Source: Fragilariopsis cylindrus CCMP1102 (taxonomy: Eukaryota > Bacillariophyta > Bacillariophyceae > Bacillariales > Bacillariaceae). From it: DNA of 38,781 bases. The translations under genes were made by a program, and so were the position numbers. Shown here one piece after another: positions 1 through 7,961 of the stretch (positions within the stretch are counted from its first letter, which is position 1; each line of letters starts with the position of its first letter). The DNA lies in contig FMBT01000602.1 in the NCBI GenBank assembly GCA_900095095.1, positions 1-38,781 on the forward strand, written 5' to 3'. The notes below the pieces were generated by a model. It searched no databases. It saw nothing but the letters and a program-made list of their open reading frames with translations, and was not told the origin of the DNA.

Positions 1-1539
1 AAATTCGATGATATGGGGCGCAATCATAAATCTATGAATGTACACTGTAAGCATTTCCTCGTGAATACCAGTACGTTTCCATTCATTTTTGAGAACACGA
101 TCGTCATCGTCAGGATCGTCGTCGTCATAATCGTCATCGTCAGGTTCGTCAGGTTCGTCAGGATCATTGTCATCATCTGTTCTTGTTCTTGGAATATCCT
201 TGACTTCATCCATGTCACGCTTTCTATCAACATCGACACCACGATGGGATCCATCAATTCGGCTAATAACAGCACTAATAAATGCATCACTCATTACTTC
301 ACCATTAACGGTTCGGCTAATAACAGCCTTGATGAATGCATCACGTTCGGTTGTGTCAATATTATCACCTAATGCCTTCGCTGTTCCGGGATCCATTTTC
401 GCGGTATATTCTTTGTCTGCCGATGGCCATGCTGGCTTCGAGTAGTCATCAGCATCAGCATCATCATCATCATCATTGTCATCATCTGAACCTTTTTGTA
501 GACGCATCTTACGGGTAAGCTCTTCTAATACACGTGAGGAATTGGGCTTCAACGGGATCGATTTCGATTTCGAGTTCTCTAACTCGACTGTGAGTGTTGC
601 GACTTCTGCACATTCTTTGTCGTCGTCATTGTCGCCAACTTCTGTTTTCGAAGCAGCACATTCTTTGTCGTCGCCATTGTCTGTGAAACGAAATGTTGTT
701 ACATGTTTATTAGGATCAGATTCGTCCTCAACAACTTCTAGCTTTAAACCCTTCGTCAGCACTGGGTCGGAAAGGATTTTTCTTATGCTATTTAAATCCT
801 CTGGAAGTGATTCATCAAAAATGATGTCCTGAATTTCCTGGACGAATGAGTAATTCCGCGACATCTGCTCGTCTACCTTCTCTTCCTTCTTGATCTGCTC
901 TTCTATCTTCTTTTCCTTCTGAAGTTTTAAAGAGAGAAAGCCAGCATGCGCTGCGAAGATCTTCTGTCTCATTTCTTTCAACTGCGATTTGCTGTATTTT
1001 TTCTTCGGTTTGCGATTAAGTACCATACACAGAATTGTCCATTCAAGTACCAATTCTGTTTCTAATAGATGCTGCCCTGAAAAATATTTAAAATATTCCA
1101 TGACAGCATACATCATCATAATGTAGTCATCGGGCACCAATTTGATACATGGCATTGTCGAAGAAAATGCACCAATAGTCTTCAGGCCACTCGTGTGTAA
1201 TCCATCCTTGTTTCTAATTGTTTGGTATATTTCTGAAATATATCGATGGAACTCTAAACTTCTTTCTTTCTTTGAAGGATTTATCATTAACAGTGTTACG
1301 CGATTTTCGCCACGACGAGGAGGAGCCAAAACAAGGTTTTTAGCTGCGATGTTAAGGCAGGTTCCATCCCAAAGTACCACACTGTATCGGACTTCATCCT
1401 TCCCATAAACAGTACCATCTGCCCCATTCAAGCAACCAGCATACCCTCGGATTCCTAGGATCATAACGTGGTCATCAATTGAAAATTCGTCTTTGTCTGC
1501 CATCTTGTTGCGCTCTGTAAGATTTCTAGCCACAGACAT
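1..1539 (-). CDS. Partial orphan protein with SH3-like module, coiled coil and Asp-rich tail
   Basis: An open frame on the minus strand runs from an upstream stop at 1606-1608 to the left edge, so at least 513 codons are present and the C terminus is missing. I chose the ATG at 1537-1539; a second ATG at 1501-1503 (MADKDEFSIDD) is equally plausible. Residues about 20-67 (VMILGIRGYAGCLNGADGTV, then RYSVVLWDG and NLVLAP) resemble the small SH3-like module found in many algal proteins, in which a conserved LNG-x-x-GTV turn is followed by a ligand-like beta strand. Residues about 200-226 are a Glu/Lys coiled coil. The distal part is acidic, with Asp runs and two tandem duplications: DAFIKAVISR/DAFISAVISR and a repeated DDKECA segment. 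No catalytic motif is visible. It is divergent to the gene starting at 1909. I do not recognise a named family; function unknown. Confidence 0.7.
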   Translation of the reverse strand, partial: MSVARNLTERNKMADKDEFSIDDHVMILGIRGYAGCLNGADGTVYGKDEVRYSVVLWDGTCLNIAAKNLVLAPPRRGENRVTLLMINPSKKERSLEFHRYISEIYQTIRNKDGLHTSGLKTIGAFSSTMPCIKLVPDDYIMMMYAVMEYFKYFSGQHLLETELVLEWTILCMVLNRKPKKKYSKSQLKEMRQKIFAAHAGFLSLKLQKEKKIEEQIKKEEKVDEQMSRNYSFVQEIQDIIFDESLPEDLNSIRKILSDPVLTKGLKLEVVEDESDPNKHVTTFRFTDNGDDKECAASKTEVGDNDDDKECAEVATLTVELENSKSKSIPLKPNSSRVLEELTRKMRLQKGSDDDNDDDDDADADDYSKPAWPSADKEYTAKMDPGTAKALGDNIDTTERDAFIKAVISRTVNGEVMSDAFISAVISRIDGSHRGVDVDRKRDMDEVKDIPRTRTDDDNDPDEPDEPDDDDYDDDDPDDDDRVLKNEWKRTGIHEEMLTVYIHRFMIAPHIIEF

Positions 1540-1908
1540 AAGGATGGTATAATTGGTAGCAAACAAAGAGTTGTGCGATGACTTGATGACTTGCGGAGTC
1601 AAACTTTATAATTATCTTGTTGAATACATACGATACCAGGTAGCAGTGACAAAAAATTGTAGTTTCTAATACCGCGTGCGGTAGTAGTCCTGGGATGATC
1701 TCAGGTTTTGTGTGCGAAGTCCTTCCGTAGTCGAACTAGTCGTCACACCGACACACAAGCATCGTCATGCTATCGCTCACTTTTTAATCTCGCCAAATGT
1801 ATAAGAGGAAAAATAACAAGAAAGTTGAACCGCTGGTCCATACATACATAGCATCTCACAATCTACAAACTATTGAATACTCACAAAGGACTCACAAAGA
1901 AAGTCAGC
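1540..1908. other. Intergenic region between divergent genes
   Basis: About 370 bases separate the start of the minus-strand gene (1539) from the plus-strand start at 1909, so this should hold two divergent promoters. I see no clear TATA box, RNA gene or repeat. Confidence 0.5.
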
Positions 1909-2283
1909 ATGTCAGATATTGTTAATTATCTCATTAACCTTGGATTCAGTCTCTTTGGATGCAACACGGTAATATGCGTGAAAGGAATCCTTACTACTGG
2001 TATACTGGAATATGGTGCTCAATTTAATGACGACAGTCATCCTATTCTTATCGAATTGGCTGATATTCCTTCGAAAGGAGGGGACCGTCGCAAGTTGGAA
2101 AAAGAAAAAGAAGGTTTTGACACAGATGCGTATTTCCCCCCCTCCTCCTCCTCTATTACTTCCTATACATGCTCAGGGCAGCGCGATTTTGAAGAGGGTT
2201 GGGTATTTACTCATTTACCTACTTCTGTTGATACCTATCCATACCGTCCAACAGGACCAGTTCCAATGGATATTAGTGATTGA
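1909..2283 (+). CDS. Small orphan protein (124 aa)
   Basis: The first ATG of an open frame lies at 1909-1911 (MSDIVNYLINLGFSLFGC) and the frame closes with TGA at 2281-2283. The frame is open slightly upstream, to a TTG at 1873, but without another ATG. The N-terminal third is hydrophobic (NYLINLGFSLFG) and could be a short membrane-associated segment. The middle (ILTTGILEYGAQFNDDSHPI) looks like ordinary globular sequence, followed by a charged KLEKEKEG stretch, a Ser run and a Pro/Tyr-rich tail (YPYRPTGPVPMD). No family is recognised. Ordinary amino-acid composition and a consistent frame make it plausible, but it is short and has no second line of support. Confidence 0.45.
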   Translation: MSDIVNYLINLGFSLFGCNTVICVKGILTTGILEYGAQFNDDSHPILIELADIPSKGGDRRKLEKEKEGFDTDAYFPPSSSSITSYTCSGQRDFEEGWVFTHLPTSVDTYPYRPTGPVPMDISD

Positions 2284-2448
2284 TTCAGATGATAATAATT
2301 CGAAAATACAACCAAAACATCCAAGTTACTTACGTGTATTGGTGGGATACATCCACTTATAATAAACTTAAGGGTTTATATACAATAAAGTTGGGCGAGC
2401 AAGTGATTCGAACAACTAAAACTAGAGATATATACACGCAAATCTCAT

Positions 2449-2450
<2 letters not shown>

Positions 2451-2481
<31 letters not shown>
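2451..2481. repeat. (AT)n microsatellite
   Basis: About fifteen uninterrupted AT dinucleotides, followed shortly by a run of TAG triplets (about 2485-2497). Confidence 0.95.
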
Positions 2482-2484
<3 letters not shown>

Positions 2485-2585
2485 TAGTAGTAGTAGTTAT
2501 AGTTTTACAATTTTCTATTAATATTTGTATATTAAAAATAAATAATTTCATTTCTACATAGCAGCAGTGCTTATCATACACATTT

Positions 2586-2789
2586 AATTCATTCATCAGT
2601 GAAGACTGGATGTTCGATTAGTTAGTTTGTATCAAGACGATGTAAACAAATACATCGGCCGATTAGTATGCTTCGTGTTATCGTTAACAGTGAATTCATT
2701 CATCAGTGAAGACTGGACGTTCGATTAGTTATATTAGTTAGTTTGTATCAAGACGATGTAAACAAATACATCGGCCGATTAGTATGCTT
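2586..2789. repeat. Two-copy tandem repeat, about 107-bp period
   Basis: A block beginning AATTCATTCATCAGTGAAGA and ending CGGCCGATTAGTATGCTT occurs at about 2586-2673 and again at about 2693-2789. The second copy has a short ATATTAGTTA-type insertion and a T-to-C change. Each copy contains GATGTA/TACATC inverted arms around a 6-base loop and an ATCGGCCGAT palindrome, so each can form a small hairpin. Confidence 0.9.
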
Positions 2790-2837
2790 TGCGCTTTTGT
2801 ATTAATACTTATATACATCAATCATCTCGTTTTCGTT

Positions 2838-3689
2838 TTAGAGCTGTTGGTAAAATAGATTAGTAGCAGGATCTTTTTCCAAAGCTTCATTAATGAATCC
2901 GAACAATGACCATGTGTCTAAACCTTTCAAAATCGTTAGATCATCTGGAACCTCCATACCAAGATTTCGTAATTCTACTTTCTTTTGATCGACCTGTAGA
3001 TGCATAACCTTTCTTGTAACACGCAAGACATCTGGATCGAAGTAGCTGAGGGGACCCAGTTCATTTTCATTGGAACCCGCAACCCATACAGACGAATCTT
3101 CTCCTGCCCCTTCGCCCGCAAGAGTCTCTCCAGTCGAAGCTCCAGGAACGGTGGCAGAAGAGGCAGGATCGGGAACGGAATCATCGTTGTCATCATCGTC
3201 TGATTCTGTTGCATCCTGATTATTGAGATGCATCATTGCCATTGCACGCGGGATCAGTCTCTGCACATCATCATCATCGATTGCTAGCTCATACGTTAAT
3301 GCAGCCCCATGAGATTTGTGAGAATACAATTCCTTTCGAACTTCATGAGTTCTGCAATCATCATCATCATCGTCGAGCATCATTGCCATTGCACGCGGGA
3401 TCAGTGGAGGCACACCATCATCATCATCATCATCATCGTCGAGCATCATTGCCATTGCACGCGGGATCAGTGGAGGCACACCATCATCATCATCATCATC
3501 ATCATCATCGTCGTCGTCGTCGTCGATGGGAAAGAAGTTGGCAGAACGGTCGGTTTCCTTTAAGAAGGTGTATTTGAAACTGTGTAAGTGACAAACAAAA
3601 TCGTCAGCTGTAGATGTACTAACAGTACGTGAAACTATCTTCGCGTTAAGACGCTGTCTGACTACCTCTGATTTTGCTTTATCGTCCAT
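2838..3689 (-). CDS. Asp-repeat orphan protein carrying a captured transposase fragment
   Basis: The ATG at 3687-3689 (MDDKAKSEVVRQRLNAKI) opens a 283-residue frame ending with TAA at 2838-2840; the frame extends seven codons upstream without another ATG. The N terminus is ordinary sequence. The middle consists of Asp runs encoded by GAT/GAC triplets, alternating with the segment VPPLIPRAMAMMLDD, present in about three copies. Between two Asp runs sits CRTHEVRKE followed by YSHKSHGAALTYELAI, which matches the catalytic region of the transposase encoded at 19245-20333 at both DNA and protein level. The C-terminal third (DPDVLRVTRKVMHLQVDQKK, ending TNLFYQQL) is non-repetitive and helical. The composite looks like a gene grown by repeat expansion and capture of transposon DNA. 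Function unknown; it may be a decaying chimera. Confidence 0.6.
   Translation of the reverse strand: MDDKAKSEVVRQRLNAKIVSRTVSTSTADDFVCHLHSFKYTFLKETDRSANFFPIDDDDDDDDDDDDDDGVPPLIPRAMAMMLDDDDDDDDGVPPLIPRAMAMMLDDDDDDCRTHEVRKELYSHKSHGAALTYELAIDDDDVQRLIPRAMAMMHLNNQDATESDDDDNDDSVPDPASSATVPGASTGETLAGEGAGEDSSVWVAGSNENELGPLSYFDPDVLRVTRKVMHLQVDQKKVELRNLGMEVPDDLTILKGLDTWSLFGFINEALEKDPATNLFYQQL
3236..3530 (-). repeat. Coding repeat: IPRAMAMM unit with Asp-triplet runs
   Basis: The unit reading CATTGCCATTGCACGCGGGA on the plus strand occurs near 3236, 3383 and 3452, each flanked by CATCAT (minus-strand Asp) runs. The two distal copies are about 69 nt apart and nearly identical. The runs at 3419-3440 and 3483-3524 are the longest. 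Confidence 0.9.
3279..3358 (-). mobile_element. Captured fragment of DDE transposase gene
   Basis: These 80 bases match 19644-19735 inside the transposase gene, with about one or two mismatches outside a 12-base deletion, so the reading frame is kept. The encoded piece (CRTHEVRK, then YSHKSHGAALTYELAI) corresponds to the stretch just after the first catalytic Asp of the transposase. Both ends abut Asp-codon repeats. Confidence 0.9.
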
Positions 3690-4074
3690 GTTGATGTGAT
3701 TTGTAATCAAAAATGAATTATGATTGCAATCAGTTTGGTTTTTAGTTTAGTACCGTTGTTCGTAGTTTGTGTTTTTTTATGTGCCTTTTCAGTTTTATGA
3801 CAACAACATAACGGCGTTGGCAACAATACCAAGCCTATCGAATACAAGTGCTGGTACCGTCCTTTTTTTGGTGGGTTTGCTTATAAATTTTGAATTGAAC
3901 TACGTCTTGTCACTAGAGCGAGGCAGACTGTTTTAAAAAAGATACCATGATGATTTTTTCGACTCGCGCGATTCAATAAAAAGAATAGAATTTATTTTCC
4001 AAAAGTAACTTTGTTCGAAACAAAACTGGTATACAACACAAAACTAGTTATAATCATATTATAATTTATTTCAG
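3690..4074. other. Intergenic region, no gene seen
   Basis: A/T-rich sequence upstream of the minus-strand gene at 3689. It ends in a pyrimidine-poor but acceptor-like TTTATTTCAG at 4065-4074. I could not find a convincing 5' exon for the coding-like stretch that follows. Confidence 0.4.
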
Positions 4075-4391
4075 ATTGAATGGCAATGGCATCTCAAGAC
4101 GAAGGTGGTTAAGGAAGAGATGGAGGAGAAGGAGAAGGAAAAGAAGGCACAAGCACCACCACAACAACAAGATGCGCGAGGGGGGGGGGGGGGGGGGCAC
4201 GGAAACGCACATCAACAACGGAAGATATAGCAAAGACACGTGGTCAACAAGCACCACCACAACAACAATCCCTCCGCAACACCACACCCAATGGCCAAGC
4301 TGAAGTTCAATTTAGCATAGGATCTGATTGGAATGCCAGAAAACCTCGTCGCACGCGTCGGCGACGTATTATTAAAAGAAAGAAAAAGTGA
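4075..4391 (+). pseudogene. Coding-like exon or gene remnant split by a G18 run
   Basis: From 4078 one frame reads EWQWHLKTKVVKEEMEEKEK, then KKAQAPPQQQDAR, up to the poly-G tract. After the tract the coherent frame is one base out and reads TSTTEDIAKTRGQQAPPQQQ, then VQFSIGSDWNARKPRRTRRR, ending at TGA 4389-4391. The AGCACCACCACAACAACAA module occurs on both sides, which ties the two frames together. A TTTCAG acceptor-like site precedes it, and an internal ATG lies at 4120. I cannot find an upstream exon. It could be a real small basic protein with a miscounted homopolymer, a terminal exon, or a remnant. Confidence 0.3.
4180..4197. repeat. Poly-G tract (18 G)
   Basis: Eighteen consecutive G. 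Tracts of this kind are prone to both replication slippage and sequencing length errors; the frame on either side differs by one base. Confidence 0.95.
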
Positions 4392-4903
4392 CGGTTGAGT
4401 CAAGTCTGCTCACTGTAACGGGATCGTTCAATGGAAGGACGCAAAAGTGAATATTAGGACAAGTAGAAAATATAATAGTACTCAGTGAATATTATTATAG
4501 AAAATAACTCTACTGTACGAATCAGCTAGCTAGCTTTGATAGAGAGAGAGAAGTAGTGTTTAATCAGTTTAGATTTAAAATTTATTTATTATATGACATA
4601 CACACAACACAAGTAGTGCGTTTATTCTATTATACTGCATTATTTTTACTTATTTATTTGAATGACAAACACACGATGCGTTTATTCTATTGTACTGGAT
4701 CCTGATTTGTTTTCTTAATCATGAATGAGATGATGCATACACATCATTCTTCTGATATATCTATGTTGTTGTTGTTGTTGTTGTTGTTGTTATTTATTGT
4801 TTCATCGGGAGTTTCTCTGAATTCTTTTAATATAATCTCAAAAGCATCAATGACATTCAGAGAGTTTGAGGTTGTTGATGACTGTTATCGAACATGATAG
4901 TTT
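4392..4903. other. Convergent intergenic region with short repeats
   Basis: No gene seen. It holds an imperfect duplication (a CACACAACAC/GCGTTTATTCTATT block at about 4576-4635, again at about 4650-4700), a (GA)n run near 4541-4550 and nine GTT triplets at 4765-4791. It is the probable 3' region of the minus-strand gene ending at 4904. Confidence 0.6.
4765..4791. repeat. (GTT)9 microsatellite
   Basis: Nine perfect GTT triplets. Confidence 0.95.
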
Positions 4904-5860
4904 TCATTCCAGAGAGCGATCGGCGATAATATCGGCAATGCCACGAAACAAAGTGGACATTCGAATAGTCTCCGTAGCACGAAGGTCCTTCATTAAGGCA
5001 AGAAAATCTTCCTCTTCAGACAAGTCAGAGAAGCAATCATCCTTCTCCTCCTCCTTGGAGTTTTCCTGGCGTGCTGCATCGAGCCGAGCCTTATGACGTA
5101 TCCCGAATTGCTGCGCATTTCTTCTGGCTGCCTCTCTCCGTTCTTTCTTGGTGAGCTTTGGTTCCGGTGCCGGAGCATCCGACTCAGCATATTGTCGTGT
5201 TTCAACTGGACTCGAATTGGTATCGTTGTACTCTTCCTTGTTAGAAGCGATGCCTCGCCAGTGCTTTCCATAAACTGGTTTAAAGTCGCGGTCAAATCTA
5301 GCTCTAATCTGACGGCTTTTAACCACTTCTTGTACTTTACCCTTCGATAAGTATCGTCGTACAACACTCTGAACCATAGTAATATAAACCAAAGAATGTA
5401 GAAAACTTGTCTGCGCTTGTTTTCTTCTCCAAGCACTTTGTAGAACGATTGCAGCTCTTTCACTGGTTTCGACTTGTTTCAACAACTGAGAGTCCGCACT
5501 TTTGAACTTGAACATCGCAATACCAATATTCTTTGCGACCCCCACAAGAGCTCTCGAGAAGAGTACCAACAACACAACGGTTCCAAAGATGATGGCAAGG
5601 ATCCCATTATAGTAGATAAAAGGTTCTCCAAGAGTGTGCTCGATGTAGAGAGGAACTTTACGAAAGATAGCCAAATGGAGCACCAAATGGTTGTAATGAT
5701 TGTCGACAATCACTTGGATACGTTCCCAGAGAGATAACAAATGTGGATAAACATTATCAACAGTGAAGTGAAGGCGTTCACGAACGAGCAGTACCTGGTG
5801 ATTGTGCTCACAGAGGAACATCCAAATGGTATAAAATGCATGGGAAATTAAGTCTAACAT
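4904..5860 (-). CDS. IQ-motif, single-pass membrane protein
   Basis: The ATG at 5858-5860 (MLDLISHAFYTIWMF) opens a 318-residue frame ending in TGA at 4904-4906. A strongly hydrophobic segment at about residues 86-106 (GILAIIFGTVVLLVLFSRAL) is a clear transmembrane helix; the preceding region has amphipathic, His/Trp-containing helices. Residues about 136-151 read AAIVLQSAWRRKQAQ, a good IQ motif (IQxxxRGxxxR type), followed by a second weaker one (ITMVQSVVRRYLSKGK). IQ motifs bind calmodulin or related EF-hand light chains, so this may be a calmodulin-binding membrane protein. The C-terminal half is charged, with KKERREAARRNAQQFG and an acidic SEEEDF segment. No named orthologue is recognised. 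Two perfect palindromes lie within 90 bases upstream of the start. Confidence 0.75.
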   Translation of the reverse strand: MLDLISHAFYTIWMFLCEHNHQVLLVRERLHFTVDNVYPHLLSLWERIQVIVDNHYNHLVLHLAIFRKVPLYIEHTLGEPFIYYNGILAIIFGTVVLLVLFSRALVGVAKNIGIAMFKFKSADSQLLKQVETSERAAIVLQSAWRRKQAQTSFLHSLVYITMVQSVVRRYLSKGKVQEVVKSRQIRARFDRDFKPVYGKHWRGIASNKEEYNDTNSSPVETRQYAESDAPAPEPKLTKKERREAARRNAQQFGIRHKARLDAARQENSKEEEKDDCFSDLSEEEDFLALMKDLRATETIRMSTLFRGIADIIADRSLE

Positions 5861-5902
5861 TGTAATTATCAACTTTTGTATATTGAGTCGACGGATTTAT
5901 TG

Positions 5903-5926
5903 TGAGCTGTGATATATCACAGCTCA
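5903..5926. promoter_or_regulatory. 24-bp perfect palindrome upstream of IQ-motif gene
   Basis: TGAGCTGTGATA followed directly by its reverse complement, centred about 55 bases upstream of the ATG at 5860. Position and perfect dyad symmetry suggest a dimeric transcription-factor site, or a hairpin in the 5' untranslated region. Confidence 0.5.
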
Positions 5927-5927
5927 T

Positions 5928-5946
5928 TTTCGAAACAGTTTCGAAA
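5928..5946. promoter_or_regulatory. Second perfect inverted repeat (9-bp arms)
   Basis: TTTCGAAAC, one A, then GTTTCGAAA. It begins one base after the 24-bp palindrome, so the two form a paired palindromic element. Confidence 0.45.
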
Positions 5947-6302
5947 GTTGTGTTCGCCGTTCCACTTTTATTATCGCTAGGAATTTTTCAAGCGATACAA
6001 TTATAATATATATTACACCAGCGCGCAATTTCCGCAATTTTTACAAGCATGCATTATGATTATTACTCGAAGTGCGCGCGTTTTTGCGGTCCTGGGTTGA
6101 AGTCCTTCTACCGGTAATCCAAATATTTGTTCGGATATAAACTGTAACACATATAATAACAGAACAACATAAAACAGAATCTCGACACTAAATCATAGAA
6201 AATAAGCAACATAGCCGTTTGAAACATCGCTAACACGCTTATCAATTGGAAACAATGTTTATGATGTGTACCGAATCAACCTGTCTTCCTCGTTCCAGTA
6301 TA

Positions 6303-6442
6303 GATTTTTGTGTAACGGTATGTGATGGTGCATCGAATCAATCTGATTTTTGTGTAACGGTATGTTATGAATGAATCATCGCCAACATCGTTACTCGCCA
6401 CGGTATGTGATGATACATCGCCAACATCGTTACTCGCCACTC
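6303..6442. repeat. Interleaved short direct repeats
   Basis: Two copies of a TTTTTGTGTAACGGTATG block 44 bases apart are followed by two copies of a GCCAACATCGTTACTCGCCAC block 39 bases apart; a (C)GGTATGT(G)ATG word links the two families. Confidence 0.8.
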
Positions 6443-6533
6443 GATGAACTGGTGATGATGTACATATTATTCTACCTGGTACTGTGTATTTCTTTGTGGA
6501 CAAGTTTGAATCTTCTCATAAATTCTTTTCTCG

Positions 6534-7778
6534 ATGACCAGCACTGTCACAAACAAAACAAAAGGGAATTTTAGCATAAGAGCTCGAACGACCGGAATAA
6601 ATCCTTATCCATATTTCAAAATAGAAGAGTGGAGTGAGGATCCCATTCTTGTATCGTTAGGTTTTACCTTCATTGCGAAAAAATATCCAACAGTTTTTGG
6701 AGAGTGTGATTCAGAATTACGAAAGAAGTGTCAAAGTCGAGCATATCATCTTGTATCGCAAGCAAATAAAACAAGAGGATATAAGAAAGAGATCAAACCA
6801 GGCGCAACAACTTGGCAAATCAACCGATCGGTCGAAAAGCTAGACATATTAACACCCGAAGACGAAGAGAAGACAGTACGAGACGTATTACCAGACGAAA
6901 TATTAGTAAGTACCATGCAAATATGCTGATGTTTTATCTTATCTTGACCTTAACTCTGGGTAAAACTGAAAACTACATCTAAAACTACTACTGAAAACTA
7001 TATCTAAAACTACTTTCATATCCTATCACATCCGATTTTAAATACATCTTAGGAACAGTTCGAGTCAGAAGCGATGATGAAGAATGATAAAACCGAAACT
7101 CCGTTGCCTGAAAACAAAACGAAAGTCGTCGATATTGATTTACTATACAATGTTACCGATTGTTTCATGGGTGGCATGAAAACGGTGGTTAAGAAGAAAG
7201 TGACTGGGAATGTACTCGTACAATTAGCCGAATTCACCATTCCTGTAATCGATTGCAACGACATGAAAAACGTCCGAGCCGATTTGGCCATGGATACCGA
7301 TTTCCTTCATACACGTATTCGAATTAAGTACCCTATCATACCAAGCTTCAAGTGGAAGAATGCTATGCAGCGTAACAAGAACGTTCGAGCAACAAAGGAA
7401 TTACACGCGCTCGATCCCACTGCCAAAGCACAAAATGTCTACTATTGTGATGACACTTATCAAAAGGAAGCTGCATTTGAAACCAAATTGAAACAAAACG
7501 AAGAACTACAATTCAATTATAAGACATTTAGCATTACTTCTTCTATATTGGGGCCCAACATTGTGCTAACGAATAAATATTACAATGAAAAAGGCTCTGC
7601 TCTTTCGGAAACGAAGCTTGATTGCAAGCAGCACACTTGTGCTGGTAATTACGGCGAGAAAGTACAACGAACTGGAGAGGTTTCGTTCATAGCGGTACTT
7701 GAGAAATCAGTGACTCAGCTCACCGCTACAGAAAGTTTGGTAGAAGATGACGAAGATGTCAGGGAAATTTTTTTATGA
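6534..7778 (+). CDS. Orphan two-exon protein (365 aa)
   Basis: Exon 1 is 6534-6905 (124 codons, ATG MTSTVTNKTK); exon 2 is 7053-7778, ending in TGA. The intron at 6906-7052 has a GTAAGT donor and a CTTAG acceptor and lies exactly between codons, joining DEIL to EQFESEAMMK in frame. Exon 1 contains a globular-looking region (YFKIEEWSEDPILVSLGFTF). Exon 2 is rich in beta-like sequence (TGNVLVQLAEFTIPVIDC, TRIRIKYPIIPSFKW, YKTFSITSSILGPNIVLTN) and has several Cys (CKQHTC). It ends acidic (VEDDEDVREIFL). No membrane segment, signal peptide or known catalytic motif is seen. It lies 183 bases upstream of the NOT1-like gene on the same strand. No family recognised. Confidence 0.7.
6906..7052 (+). 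other. Spliceosomal intron (147 nt)
   Basis: GTAAGT at 6906-6911, TTAG at 7049-7052. It is phase 0, A/T-rich and contains in-frame stops, so it must be removed for the two exons to be read together. An internal duplication (AAAACTA-C blocks near 6962-7010) is visible. Confidence 0.8.
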
Positions 7779-7961
7779 AGGTGAATAAATAAAAAGATGG
7801 ACCATGTACTTGCAAGATGTAAAGTGAAATGTAAAACGTTATTGTTCATTCAAAATGTAAAACGTAATTGTTTATCCTAATAAAAAATATTTTTTTTTGT
7901 CAAAACATTCCCGTCTTTTCTTTATATTAAAAATTTAGATTGTACGGGACCAAGTCCAAAA

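Larger units (their letters stand above)
2284..2837. other. Convergent intergenic region with simple and tandem repeats
   Basis: Lies between the ends of the plus-strand gene at 2283 and the minus-strand gene at 2838. It holds an (AT)n microsatellite followed by TAG triplets and a two-copy tandem repeat (listed separately). No gene is seen. Confidence 0.55.
5861..6533. other. Divergent intergenic region with direct repeats
   Basis: Lies between the start at 5860 (-) and the start at 6534 (+). Apart from the palindromes it contains short direct repeats: ATTTTTGTGTAACGGTATGT at about 6304 and 6348, and ATCGCCAACATCGTTACTCG at about 6378 and 6417. GC-rich words (GCGCGC) occur near 6022 and 6073. 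No gene seen. Confidence 0.55.

Noticed and set aside
3236..3577. Plus-strand frames with long His or Ile runs
   Set aside because: They are the reverse reading of the Asp-codon runs of the minus-strand gene; the minus frame alone has non-repetitive flanks and the transposase match.
4993..5463. Second minus-strand frame overlapping the IQ-motif gene
   Set aside because: Same strand, shifted frame, no independent features; the IQ and membrane segments belong to the other frame.
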